The translations under genes were made by a program, and so were the position numbers. A stretch of 64,000 nucleotides of DNA from Sedimentisphaerales bacterium (lineage in GTDB: Bacteria > Planctomycetota > Phycisphaerae > Sedimentisphaerales > Anaerohalosphaeraceae), in NCBI GenBank assembly GCA_028282905.1, contig JANQGW010000184.1:1-64000 (forward strand). Direction: 5' to 3'. Under the pieces are notes generated by a model, which was given only the letters and a program-made list of their open reading frames with translations, made no database searches and was not told where the DNA came from. Positions 43,506 to 52,668 of the stretch are shown piece by piece (the stretch's first letter is position 1; each line of letters begins with the position of its first letter).

Positions 43506-45278
43506 ATGCGACTAAAAGACTTTTTCATCATTGTGGTTTGTATTTTGATCGGCGGAGCGTTTCTGACGTTGGCTGAGATGCGAACAAAGTCTATTCACAC
43601 CGCCCGCGAAGAGATGGGGCTGGTGGCCAATACGTCGCTGGAAAACGCGCCTCCTTCATTAGCCTTTGCGACGGTGGCCATGGGCGCTTTTCGTGGCATT
43701 GTCGTCGATATCCTCTGGATGCGTGCCGACAAACTCAAGGATGAAGGCAAATTCTTTGACGCCAAGCAGTTGGCCGAGTGGATTACGACGCTTCAGCCCC
43801 GATATGACAAGGTTTGGGATTTTCATGCCTGGAACATGGCGTATAATATTTCGGTGGCGATTGACAATACCCAGCCGGAAGAACGATGGCGATGGGTGCG
43901 TAACGGCTATGAACTATTGCGTGACCGGGCGATTCCACTAAACCCCAAGAGCATTCTTTTGTACCGGCAATTAGCGTGGATCTTCCAGCATAAAATTGCC
44001 GGGATTTCAGATGATTGTCACCGTTATTATAAGCGTGACATGGCGTTATCGATTCGCCCGCTGATGGGCGACAACAGTAATGCTTATTTTGATAAACTGG
44101 CTGCATCTCCTGAGACACTAACGGAAATTCTGGCCGATGAGAAAGTAGCGGAGTTTATCAAGGCCTTGCGAGCGGCTGACCCGGTTTTTCAGGCAAGTGA
44201 CAAGATCGTTCCCAGTTACCTGTCGCTTCAACAGACACCGGAACAATTTTCGCAACAGGTGCGAGATGTCCTGGAAGCTTTTCAGGGGACGCCGGCACAG
44301 GAGAATTTCGATATTTTTGCCAAGGCCTATCAGCTTCGCAATGTGTGGAAATTCGACATTGACTACATGATTGAGCTGAATAAAGAATTTGGTCCGGTCG
44401 ATTTTGACGATCCGAACACTCATTTTCCCCTGAATTGGCAGCATCCTGCGACGCATTCGCTGTACTGGGGAGCGCAAGGTTTGGATCTTGCCAGTCGCCA
44501 GGGAGTCTATCGTGTCGATGAGAAAAATACCGATCGTATTGTATTCCACAGTCTGCAACTGCTTTATCGCCGGGGCAAAACCGTTTTGTATGAAGCAGAG
44601 GGGCAGGAGTCGCAAATTTATCTGTTGCCGGACCTGAGGATGTTTCATAGCTGTGACAGGTCGTGGCGGGATGTGATTAAAAAATATGAAGCGATCGAAA
44701 AAGGAAATCCAAAAGCTGTTAAAACCGGGCATAAAAACTTTTTGGAAAACGCTGTGGTGTCTTTCTATCAGGCAGGCCACAAGAGAAAGGCTGCTCAGCT
44801 TTACAAACGGCTCCAGCGGGACCATCTGGTTGCCCCGACGGGACATACACGCACTGAATATACCGTGCCGTTTGTTACTTTTGTGCGTAATCGCATGAAA
44901 GAAGAGCTGCAAGGCGTCAGTCCGCAGGATGCGACAGAATTCATTATCAATATTTTACGTGAAGGATTCTATCTTTATGCTATTCACGAAGATGAAGAAT
45001 CAGCCGCTCGTACCAGTCTGGCTCAGGAAGTCTATGATATGTATCAGAAGGAAATGGGCATTGATGAGCCGGGACGTATGGGATTGCCTCCGATGCCGTT
45101 TTTGCGTTATTGGGCATTTGTCATGTTCTTAAATGATGAAATGTATCCCGATCACATGCGGCGAAGCGCTTTAGCCCGCCTCCAGATTGAACAGCCGGAA
45201 ACATACGAGTTGATCATCGAGCAGGGCGAGATTCTTAAGAAGATGCAGGAGCAGCAAAAGCAGCCGCCTGAAAACTGA
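43506..45278 (+). CDS. Conserved-looking anchored protein of unknown function
   Basis: 590 residues; GAGGG five bases before ATG. Residues 5-23 form one membrane anchor (FFIIVVCILIGGAFLTLAE); the remainder is soluble and mostly helical, with TPR-like pairs (KFFDAKQLAEWITTLQPRYDKVWDFHAWN, YELLRDRAIPLNPKSILLYRQLAWIF) in the first third, a glycosyl-type middle (HYPATHSLYWGAQGLDLASR) and an amphipathic C-terminus. I do not recognise a named family. It ends the operon; with the ABC pair its placement suggests a membrane-assembly or transport accessory that handles an extracytoplasmic substrate. Confidence 0.7.
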   Translation: MRLKDFFIIVVCILIGGAFLTLAEMRTKSIHTAREEMGLVANTSLENAPPSLAFATVAMGAFRGIVVDILWMRADKLKDEGKFFDAKQLAEWITTLQPRYDKVWDFHAWNMAYNISVAIDNTQPEERWRWVRNGYELLRDRAIPLNPKSILLYRQLAWIFQHKIAGISDDCHRYYKRDMALSIRPLMGDNSNAYFDKLAASPETLTEILADEKVAEFIKALRAADPVFQASDKIVPSYLSLQQTPEQFSQQVRDVLEAFQGTPAQENFDIFAKAYQLRNVWKFDIDYMIELNKEFGPVDFDDPNTHFPLNWQHPATHSLYWGAQGLDLASRQGVYRVDEKNTDRIVFHSLQLLYRRGKTVLYEAEGQESQIYLLPDLRMFHSCDRSWRDVIKKYEAIEKGNPKAVKTGHKNFLENAVVSFYQAGHKRKAAQLYKRLQRDHLVAPTGHTRTEYTVPFVTFVRNRMKEELQGVSPQDATEFIINILREGFYLYAIHEDEESAARTSLAQEVYDMYQKEMGIDEPGRMGLPPMPFLRYWAFVMFLNDEMYPDHMRRSALARLQIEQPETYELIIEQGEILKKMQEQQKQPPEN

Positions 45279-45348
45279 TCCGCCTTGACGGACACGGAAT
45301 ACCATCTATAATATTCAATCACTGCAAGCGACAGTTCGATGAAGATTG

Positions 45349-46257
45349 CTAATCTTTATCAAGGGATGGAACGATATCGTCCAGACTGCTGTCCGGTTTT
45401 TCAAGGATAAAATCCTCCGGTATAAACGGCCCGAAATCCTCTTTCTGCAGGTCCGCTTCCCAGCGAAATTCATCCGTGACAATTTTAATTCTTTTGGAGG
45501 TGGCGATATCGACACCTTCCAGTTCCATTCTCACCGGCAGTTGCGTTTTGACATTGATCCACAGCCGACCGACAACATTTTTCATCGTATTTTGTAAAAA
45601 ACCAGGATTGTGTACCTGGATACCATGTGATTGAATGCCGCAGATAACTTTGCAGCCCAGGTCGGTATAGTTAGAAGACAGAAACTGCCGGATCAACTCC
45701 CGCGGGTCATTCTCTCGCTGGATTTGCCCAAACGTGTGCTCGGTCAGTTCATCACGCTGATATTGCTTTTCATCAGGTATCACAGTGATTTTAACTTTTT
45801 CGGCAGGGAGTAAAAAGGTTCGCATTTCCGCCTTTCCGTCCACATAGGTGCCGAGCCGGACACCATGGTCCGGTGAAATATACAGAACGGTTTCAGTTTT
45901 GGACTTTCTGTCTGCTTGGCCGTTCAGGATTTGTTTGCGATGTCTGTACGTAAAGGTATGCACATCGTCAATATTATCCGAAACCTGCGCCATTGCCACA
46001 GTGCAAACTTCGACGGGGCTTCCGATATAATGAGAGGTTACAAATATTCCGATGATAATACTTGCAACCGCGGCCAGTTGGGTGAGTCGGTTATTGATAA
46101 TTGCCTGATAGACAGTCACTGATTGTGGGGGGCAACCGTTTGCGGAGAGATTATCCAGGAATTCAAAGGCGCCGGCCAAAATCCTGTCTTGCGTTTGCCT
46201 GTCCGTCTTGATTTTTTGACGGAGAATCAGTTTTTTTATGGTTTCTTTCGATTTCAT
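45349..46257 (-). CDS. Putative membrane anti-sigma / sensor protein
   Basis: 302 residues. A 60-residue cytoplasmic N-terminus (RILAGAFEFLDNLSANGCPP) with no zinc motif, one membrane segment about 61-80 (LAAVASIIIGIFVTSHYIG), and an extracytoplasmic beta-rich domain (about 90-280) with VEVCTVAMAQVSDNIDDVHTFTY, PVRMELEGVDIATSKRI, resembling LolA/outer-membrane-lipoprotein-sorting folds. It starts four bases after the ECF sigma gene, the classic position of its antagonist; the anti-sigma function is inferred from that arrangement only. Confidence 0.68.
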   Translation of the reverse strand: MKSKETIKKLILRQKIKTDRQTQDRILAGAFEFLDNLSANGCPPQSVTVYQAIINNRLTQLAAVASIIIGIFVTSHYIGSPVEVCTVAMAQVSDNIDDVHTFTYRHRKQILNGQADRKSKTETVLYISPDHGVRLGTYVDGKAEMRTFLLPAEKVKITVIPDEKQYQRDELTEHTFGQIQRENDPRELIRQFLSSNYTDLGCKVICGIQSHGIQVHNPGFLQNTMKNVVGRLWINVKTQLPVRMELEGVDIATSKRIKIVTDEFRWEADLQKEDFGPFIPEDFILEKPDSSLDDIVPSLDKD

Positions 46258-46261
46258 TTTC

Positions 46262-46792
46262 TTAACCCATTAATAAGGTTTTTAGTTTCTTGATACCGTA
46301 ACGATATCGTCCCTGAATTGTATTGACGGACACATTCTGGCAAAGGGCGATTTGGCCATAGCCCATCTGCCCGTGAATATGCATCATAATGACTTGACGC
46401 TGTTCGGCAGGCAATTGGTCCAGAGCATTATCCAGTTTTTGTTGTTCTTCATTTTCGACAGCAATCTGATGCGGCAGGGGCGTGTCGGCCTTGACAGGAC
46501 GGATACCGTCTATATTTACCGTGTGATTGTTTTTGGAACGCAGCATATCAATAGCTCGATTAGCGACGCATCGGGCAAGATATTGCTTGAGCTTGCCGGT
46601 CTGTACAAAGCTGTCAATATTACGTACAAAGGCCAGAAATACATCATGCAGAATATCCTCGGCAAGGTTCTGATCGCGTACAATCCCCGCCGCCATCGCC
46701 AACAGTGAATCCCCATACTTCTGGTAGATTCGGCACAGGGCTTTCTTGTCGCCGTTTTTTACTTGATTGATAAGCTGTCTGTCTTCGAACAT
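46262..46792 (-). CDS. ECF-type RNA polymerase sigma factor
   Basis: 176 residues. Region 2 about 22-90 (YGDSLLAMAAGIVRDQNLAEDILHDVFLAFVRN), region 4 about 120-172 (LDQLPAEQRQVIMMHIHGQMGYGQIALCQNVSVNTIQGRY), which is a normal ECF helix-turn-helix. A TATAAT lies 14 bases before the ATG on the minus strand. Cotranscribed with its probable anti-sigma partner. The regulon is unknown; adjacent prepilin-like genes on both sides are possible targets. Confidence 0.9.
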   Translation of the reverse strand: MFEDRQLINQVKNGDKKALCRIYQKYGDSLLAMAAGIVRDQNLAEDILHDVFLAFVRNIDSFVQTGKLKQYLARCVANRAIDMLRSKNNHTVNIDGIRPVKADTPLPHQIAVENEEQQKLDNALDQLPAEQRQVIMMHIHGQMGYGQIALCQNVSVNTIQGRYRYGIKKLKTLLMG

Positions 46793-46840
46793 CCAGTTAT
46801 ACTCGAATTATAATATTACGCCTATTCGTTCATAGTAAAT

Positions 46841-47710
46841 CTAATCCCCTGTTTTCATCTTTGGCCAATATCCGCCGGGTGACTTCATGATGGAGATGTT
46901 ATCATATTCCCAGCATTCTCCCTGGTGCGTATCGTTGATGCCGCATTCCAGTTTTCCCTGGTAAACCTCCACATGCCCGTCCAGCAAAAGGAACGGAAGT
47001 TTTAAATTGTCAACAAAGGAAAGATCACTTCTGCGGCTTATTTTAGGCACAGAATGCCTGCCCGCATAGTAGCCAAGTCCGCCCGGACTGGTCGCGCCAT
47101 CCGTGCCAAGAAAAGACGATACGCTAATCCCTGACATCGACCACTGGCCGTCCACTTTCCCGATATCCCCTTCCTCGGTACATCCCCGTTCCCCAAGCAT
47201 AATCAAATTACCGGGGCTGCCGTTAAAGCTGGTCGTTTTTCGCACGGGAAACTGGTTTTCAAACGCATTTCTTGGCGATGTGAATCCCATGACATAGCGG
47301 TTAGCACTGTAGGAGCAGTAGCCTTTGTCGCGGCGGTCGGCCGGACAGTGAAGAATTGAGGCATTTTCGCTTGTGTATTCCAGTTCCTGCGTTTCTCGCA
47401 GCAGTTCATACCATGGGGGGCCGCCAAGGGAAATATCCTGATTCTCCGGATAGCGGAGTTGCGATTCGCTGTTGCGGGCGGATGGAAGAATTGTCTGATG
47501 ATAGTCGTCCGAATACATCATAGCCATGATGCCAAGCTGTCTCAAGTTAGAAACACAGACGGTTCGGCGAGCCATCGACGCGGCCAGTTTCAAAGATGGC
47601 AAAAGAATTGACAGCAGCAGCGCAATAATGGCGATGACGACCAATAGCTCTACGAGTGTAAAACCGGTTCGCGTTTTGTTGTTTTGGGTGACAGATTGCC
47701 CTGGTTCCAT
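46841..47710 (-). CDS. Prepilin-like protein (DUF1559-type, degenerate H-X9-DG)
   Basis: 289 residues from the ATG at 47710, chosen because GGAG lies six bases upstream (a GTG at 47722 and ATG at 47716 are in frame). Leader [29 protein letters not shown] is a perfect prepilin site. C-terminal half with [11 protein letters not shown] and, in place of a clean H-X9-DG, a longer spaced H...[12 protein letters not shown]. Such variants are common in Planctomycetes. It precedes the sigma/anti-sigma pair by 48 bases on the same strand. Confidence 0.82.
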   Translation of the reverse strand: MEPGQSVTQNNKTRTGFTLVELLVVIAIIALLLSILLPSLKLAASMARRTVCVSNLRQLGIMAMMYSDDYHQTILPSARNSESQLRYPENQDISLGGPPWYELLRETQELEYTSENASILHCPADRRDKGYCSYSANRYVMGFTSPRNAFENQFPVRKTTSFNGSPGNLIMLGERGCTEEGDIGKVDGQWSMSGISVSSFLGTDGATSPGGLGYYAGRHSVPKISRRSDLSFVDNLKLPFLLLDGHVEVYQGKLECGINDTHQGECWEYDNISIMKSPGGYWPKMKTGD

Positions 47711-47807
47711 CATCATCTCCACGCCATTTTAGTCTATTATCCACAATTTAGACAGTAATACGACAAAAATCTGCCTCTTCCTCCTCTTAAAACGATTGAG
47801 CAGCGGA

Positions 47808-47936
47808 TTTCCGTATATCAAAAATTGGAAAAATACAAAAATAAAGCGATATTTTTTCGAAGAGGCTAAAAAGTTTTCAAAAAGTGGGTGCCGAACCAAA
47901 TTTTCTCTCAATAAACAATTTTTCCATATACGGAAA
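47808..47936. repeat. Inverted pair TTTCCGTATAT / ATATACGGAAA
   Basis: Two perfect 11-base inverted arms (47808-47818 and 47926-47936) separated by 107 bases between two divergent prepilin-like genes. They could form a long stem or be paired binding sites for a regulator. Confidence 0.4.
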
Positions 47937-48000
47937 CCTGCAGGTCAATCGTTAGATAAATGGGAACATCAATGCGGCTTAAAGAGAAAGGAGACTGATT

Positions 48001-48765
48001 ATGGAAGCGAAAACAGTTCGGAGGAAACGGAATGGATTTAGTCTCGTGGAACTGCTGATTGTTGTCGGGGTTGTTGTCTTGCTGGTTGCGGTAACACTTC
48101 CGGGATTAAAGGTTGCCAAGGAACGTGCCAGACGGGTTGTCTGCCTGTCTAATATTCATCAATTCATACTGGGGCTTCAGGTTTATGCGGAATCTAATAA
48201 ATCCCGTTTGCCACAGGCCGGTATGGAGAGTACATTTGAATTCCTTGCGCGAAAATATGACATGTTAGCCGATAACACCGGCAGCGAGAAAGTTATATTT
48301 TGCCCGAGCCTGGGCAGACCCTTCATGGAAAAGAAAACCGGTTTCAGCAAGACATTAACGTGTGGTCATGATGGCAATGACAATCGCGAAAATATGTACA
48401 TTGGTTTTAATTATCTTGGAGGCCATCTCAATGCGCCGTGGCCATTGGCCGGGGCGGCAACAGCGCAATGGTCATCTGCGCGACTGACTACCTGCAAGGC
48501 AACAATGCCGATTATTACGGAGCTGAATATCTGGTCGGTCACTAATGAGAAAACCGTGGCACCGCACGGCAAAAGAGGTCCTTTTCGGTTGGCCGGTGAC
48601 TACATGAACACAGGGCTTGGAGGAATAACTTCCGGGCAAATGGGTGCGGCAGGAGGAAATATCGGATACATCGATGGCTCCGGCCACTGGAAAAGAATTG
48701 ATGAAACCCACATCTACCGTGTAAGCATCAATGACGATGTAACAGAGTGGTTTTCGACGTGGTAG
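48001..48765 (+). CDS. Prepilin-like protein
   Basis: 254 residues; AAAGGAG before ATG 48001. Leader RRKRNG|FSLVELLIVVGVVVLLVAVTL is a prepilin cleavage site with Glu at +5. The soluble part lacks H-X9-DG but has a related end IGYIDGSGHWKRIDE. It is divergent from the prepilin-like gene at 46841, with 290 bases between, and is probably a pseudopilin or secreted surface protein. Confidence 0.8.
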   Translation: MEAKTVRRKRNGFSLVELLIVVGVVVLLVAVTLPGLKVAKERARRVVCLSNIHQFILGLQVYAESNKSRLPQAGMESTFEFLARKYDMLADNTGSEKVIFCPSLGRPFMEKKTGFSKTLTCGHDGNDNRENMYIGFNYLGGHLNAPWPLAGAATAQWSSARLTTCKATMPIITELNIWSVTNEKTVAPHGKRGPFRLAGDYMNTGLGGITSGQMGAAGGNIGYIDGSGHWKRIDETHIYRVSINDDVTEWFSTW

Positions 48766-48888
48766 GACTATTATGCCGGAAACTGGCTGCAATAGTAATA
48801 ATCATCATAATTTAACTGCTGTCTGTGCTTATGCGGACACCATTTATCTATTATTCGCTCGGTAAATGTTGTTTTGCCGAGTCAGTCA

Positions 48889-48917
48889 TTGACTTTTGGC
48901 CCCCCATGCCGTTTAAT
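48889..48917 (+). promoter_or_regulatory. Promoter of the pcrA/uvrD gene
   Basis: TTGACT (48889-48894), 17-base spacer, TTTAAT (48912-48917), about 49 bases before the start codon at 48966. Confidence 0.45.
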
Positions 48918-48965
48918 ACCCGTTCTGAATGATTCAACGAAACATGATTGTACACGGAGGTCGGT

Positions 48966-51122
48966 TTGACGGCAGCAGTACCCATTGAAAATTTTACGGA
49001 TTCGCAGAAAGAGGCGATTTTTCATAAAGACGGCCCGCTTTTGGTTCTGGCAGGCCCGGGCAGTGGAAAAACCCGGGTGATTACCAGCCGGATTGCGGCA
49101 TTGATTGAAGCGGGGGTGCGTCCCTGGAATATCTGTGCGATTACCTTTACCAACAAAGCCGCAGAAGAGATGCGGATTCGTGTCGAACAGTCCACGCCCG
49201 CACAGGGCGTTTATGTCAGCACGTTTCACTCGCTGTGTGTGTGGATTTTGCGGCGGTATGCCGAACAGGCTCAGTTGCAACCGAATTTCAGCATTCTGGA
49301 CGTCAAAGACCAGCAGCGCTGCATGAAGGAGGCAATTGCCGATTGTCAGATTGACGTGACCAATTTTACGCCGGCGCGGATGCTGGACTATATTTCCCGG
49401 CTTAAGAACGATCTGGAAAGTGCTGAGCAGTTTGAGGCCCGTGCCGATGACTTTTTTTCTCGCAGTGCCGCAAAAGCCTATAGTCGCTATCAGCAGATAT
49501 TGACAAAAAACAACGCGCTGGACTTTGACGATCTGCTGCTTCGGACAGCCTTTTTGCTGCGGGATTGTGAAGATGTGCGGCTGCAGCTTAGCGACCGGTT
49601 CCGTTACCTGCTGGTGGATGAGTATCAGGACACCAACCACGCCCAGTACCAGATTGCCAAGGGCATTGCCCTGGCGCATCGCAATATCTGCGTGACCGGT
49701 GATCCGGACCAGTCGATCTACCGTTGGCGCGGGGCGGATATTGAAAACATCCTGGCCTTTGAAAAGGACTGGCCGGAAGCGAAGGTGGTGAAGCTGGAGG
49801 AAAATTTTCGCTCGACGCCGAATATCCTGGAAAAGGCTGACCAATTGATTGCCGCCAATACCAAACGGAAAGCCAAAAGTTTGATTGCCACTCGTCCCAA
49901 GGGCAATGAAGTGATCATTGACATCTGCGAGGATGAGAACAAAGAGGCCCATTGGGTAGCCGAGCGAGCCGAACAGCTGATTGATGAGGGTGTCAATCCC
50001 AATGAGATTGCCGTTTTTTATCGCGTCAATTCCATGAGTCGAACGATCGAAGAAGCGTTTGTCCAGCGGCAGTTGCCGTATCAGGTCGTTCGCGGCGTGG
50101 AATTTTACGCCCGCAAGGAAATTCGCGACCTGTTGGCTTATTTGAAGGTCATGGTCAATCCACAGGACGATATTGCCTTTATCCGGGCGGTTGGTACGCA
50201 CACCCGCGGTATCGGCAAGACCTCGCTCGACCGGCTCTCGCATTTTGCAAAGATACAGGGCTTATCATTGCTGGATGCCGGACTGCGGGCCGAAGAAATC
50301 GAGACGATTAACCGTCCGACTCGCAAGCGACTGGTTGATTTTTCCAAAATGCTGCAGGCACTCAGTGAAGAAACTACCGGTGACGTCGCGCCGCTGATTG
50401 AGCAGGTCTTTGCTGAAACCGGTATGGAACAGGCGTTGAAAGTCGAAGAAGATGCGACTGAAAACATTAGCGAGTTGATCAGTGCGGCCGCCGAATATGA
50501 CCAGCGGGCCGAAGAACCAAACTTGATGGATTATCTCCAGATGATCGCGCTTTACAGTGACAGTGATGCATATGATGCGGAATCTCAGCGTATCTCATTG
50601 ATGACCATGCACGCGGCCAAGGGGCTGGAATTTGACCACGCCTTCATCATTGGTCTGGAAGAGGGGATTTTACCGCATGAACGCAGCCTCAATGAAGCAG
50701 GGGATGATCTTGAAGAAGAACGCCGACTGTTTTTTGTCGGCATCACCCGTGCCCGAAAGACACTGCATGTAACTTATGCCCGCCATCGGGTGGTTCGCGG
50801 CCAGTTTATCCGCTCGACGCCATCCCAGTTTTTGTATGAGATCGGTTTTGAAGGCGAACAGGATTCATTTGATACCGGCTGGGATCGGATCGACCGTTAT
50901 GAATCGTCTGCGCCTAAGCCGAAGAAAAAGCTCAAAATTGACAGCAAACCGGGGCAGTTGTACCAGGTTAACCAATTGGTTGAGCATAAGAAATTCGGCC
51001 TTGGCCGCGTCAAGGAATACCTTGACCTCGGCGAAGACAGCATTGTTGTAGTCAAATTCAATACTGGAAATACCAAGTCGTTAATGGTAAAATACGCGAA
51101 ATTAACGGTTGTTGACGGATAA
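48966..51122 (+). CDS. pcrA: UvrD/PcrA-type DNA helicase (superfamily 1)
   Basis: 718 residues. TTG 48966 is chosen because GGAGG lies five bases upstream; an in-frame TTG at 48948 is earlier but lacks such a site. Motifs: FTDSQKEAIFHKDGPLLVLAGPGSGKT (Walker A GSGKT at about 27), LLVDEYQDTNHAQYQ (DExQD), GDPDQSIYRWRGAD, VEENFRSTPNIL, TMHAAKGLEFDHAFIIGLEE, VGITRARKTLHV; C-terminal tudor-like tail QVNQLVEHKKFGLGRVKEYL that binds RNA polymerase in PcrA. 3'-5' helicase in repair and replication-transcription conflicts. Followed by pgi with a 41-base gap. Confidence 0.93.
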   Translation: MTAAVPIENFTDSQKEAIFHKDGPLLVLAGPGSGKTRVITSRIAALIEAGVRPWNICAITFTNKAAEEMRIRVEQSTPAQGVYVSTFHSLCVWILRRYAEQAQLQPNFSILDVKDQQRCMKEAIADCQIDVTNFTPARMLDYISRLKNDLESAEQFEARADDFFSRSAAKAYSRYQQILTKNNALDFDDLLLRTAFLLRDCEDVRLQLSDRFRYLLVDEYQDTNHAQYQIAKGIALAHRNICVTGDPDQSIYRWRGADIENILAFEKDWPEAKVVKLEENFRSTPNILEKADQLIAANTKRKAKSLIATRPKGNEVIIDICEDENKEAHWVAERAEQLIDEGVNPNEIAVFYRVNSMSRTIEEAFVQRQLPYQVVRGVEFYARKEIRDLLAYLKVMVNPQDDIAFIRAVGTHTRGIGKTSLDRLSHFAKIQGLSLLDAGLRAEEIETINRPTRKRLVDFSKMLQALSEETTGDVAPLIEQVFAETGMEQALKVEEDATENISELISAAAEYDQRAEEPNLMDYLQMIALYSDSDAYDAESQRISLMTMHAAKGLEFDHAFIIGLEEGILPHERSLNEAGDDLEEERRLFFVGITRARKTLHVTYARHRVVRGQFIRSTPSQFLYEIGFEGEQDSFDTGWDRIDRYESSAPKPKKKLKIDSKPGQLYQVNQLVEHKKFGLGRVKEYLDLGEDSIVVVKFNTGNTKSLMVKYAKLTVVDG

Positions 51123-51163
51123 AACTACTCTTGAAATAAACTATATATATGGGAGACTTAAAC

Positions 51164-52573
51164 GTGTCTGAAACGAAAATTTCTCTGTATTACAAAAATG
51201 TGATGGCCGATGTCATTGGCGAAGAACACGGGATTACCAAGGCTCAGCTTCAGGATCTGGCGGAAAAGACGGTTCCGGCAATTGTTGAGTGCAATAACCA
51301 GCGCAAAGCCGGCAAGATTCCGTATCGCGATCTGCCGTATGTGGAAAGCTATGCCAAGGATGTCAAGGCGGTTGCGGCAGAGATCAAGGACGGCTGTGAG
51401 AATTTCGTAGTGCTGGGCATTGGCGGATCGGCCTTGGGCAATATCGCCTTGCAGGCCGCGTTAAACCCGTACATGTACAATATGGACGAAAACCAGCGTA
51501 AAGGTCCGCGACTGTTTGTCTTTGACAATGTCGATCCGATGCAGTTGGGTAGTTTTCTTCATTGGGTGGGTGATAAACTTGATAAGACGATCTTTAACGT
51601 CATCAGTAAATCCGGCAGGACCGCGGAAACCGCATCACAGTTTCTGGTGATTCGCGAAATGCTGCTGGAAAAACTCGGTGCCGATGGCTTCCAAAAGCAG
51701 GTTGTCGCGACGACAGATGCCAACGCCGGCACAATGCGCAAGATTGCCGATGACGCCAAATTGCGGACACTGGTCGTTCCCGACGGTGTCGGCGGTCGTT
51801 TCAGCGTACTCAGTCCGGTAGGTCTGCTCAGTGCCGCGATGTGCGGCATTGATATCGACGAACTGTTGGCCGGTGCCGCAAAGATGGATGAGCTTTGCAG
51901 CAAAGAAGATTTCTTTGCCAATCCCGCGGCGATTAACGCGGCGATCAACTGGCATTTCTATAATCGCCAAAAACCGATTTCGGTCATGATGCCGTATTCA
52001 TATGCGTTGAAGGATTTATCTGACTGGTATCGTCAGTTGTGGGCTGAAAGCCTTGGCAAAACCAAAGACTTGCAGGGCAATGATGTGTTTGTTGGTCCCA
52101 CGCCGGTCAAGGCACTGGGCACGACCGATCAGCACAGTCAGGTTCAGTTGTACCGTGAAGGGCCGAACGACAAGCTCTTTACATTCCTGCAGGTCAGTGA
52201 GTTCAGCAGTGATGTAACCATGGGCGCCGAACCGCAGGTGGCGCCGGAACTGGATTATCTGGCAGGGCAGAAGATGTCTAAACTGCTTAACGCTGAGAAG
52301 TTGGCAACTGAATACGCCTTGCTCCATGACAAGCGTCCGTGTATGACGGTTCTGTTTGATCGTATTGATGCATCGGCGATCGGTCAGTTTATCTACCTGT
52401 TTGAAGTGACGACCTCGATTGCAGGCCTGCTGTTTGGCATTGATGCTTATGACCAGCCAGCCGTTGAACTCGGCAAAGAAGCGACATTTGCCCTGATGGG
52501 GCGTGAAGGCTTTGAAGAACTGGCCGAAAAAATCAAACCGGTGGCCGATATTGATGGCGACTACCTGATCTAA
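51164..52573 (+). CDS. pgi: Glucose-6-phosphate isomerase
   Basis: 469 residues from GTG 51164, which has GGGAG eight bases upstream; ATG 51149 is in frame but has no site. SIS-fold signatures: VVLGIGGSALGNIALQAAL, SKSGRTAETASQFLVI, TTDANAGTM, GGRFSVLSPVGLLSAA, and C-terminal SIAGLLFGIDAYDQPAVELGK. Interconverts glucose-6-P and fructose-6-P in glycolysis and gluconeogenesis. Short form, without the N-terminal extension of animal enzymes. Part of a carbohydrate-phosphate run with manC and, 4 kb away, pgl. Confidence 0.93.
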   Translation: MSETKISLYYKNVMADVIGEEHGITKAQLQDLAEKTVPAIVECNNQRKAGKIPYRDLPYVESYAKDVKAVAAEIKDGCENFVVLGIGGSALGNIALQAALNPYMYNMDENQRKGPRLFVFDNVDPMQLGSFLHWVGDKLDKTIFNVISKSGRTAETASQFLVIREMLLEKLGADGFQKQVVATTDANAGTMRKIADDAKLRTLVVPDGVGGRFSVLSPVGLLSAAMCGIDIDELLAGAAKMDELCSKEDFFANPAAINAAINWHFYNRQKPISVMMPYSYALKDLSDWYRQLWAESLGKTKDLQGNDVFVGPTPVKALGTTDQHSQVQLYREGPNDKLFTFLQVSEFSSDVTMGAEPQVAPELDYLAGQKMSKLLNAEKLATEYALLHDKRPCMTVLFDRIDASAIGQFIYLFEVTTSIAGLLFGIDAYDQPAVELGKEATFALMGREGFEELAEKIKPVADIDGDYLI

Positions 52574-52580
52574 GCATTTT

Positions 52581-52620
52581 TGTCATTCCCGCGCATGCGG
52601 AAATCCAGGCTTTGAGTGAC
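52581..52620. repeat. Partial REP-like element
   Basis: TGTCATTCCCGCGCATGCGG and the following AAATCCAGG repeat the left half of the element at 24861 (TGTCATTCCCGCG, then ATCCAG), with a central CCGC-GCAT-GCGG hairpin. Right half missing or decayed. Lies in the 95-base gap between pgi and manC. Confidence 0.6.
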
Positions 52621-52668
52621 AGTTTTGGTAAAGTATCAAAGAACCATAGTGAGAAGGGAGACACGACA

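Noticed and set aside
44118-44912. 264-codon minus-strand open frame in the 590-aa gene
   Set aside because: No ribosome site or domain; the plus-strand frame is longer and operonic.
48882-50243. 453-codon minus-strand open frame inside pcrA
   Set aside because: Shadow of the helicase gene, whose motifs are all on the plus strand.
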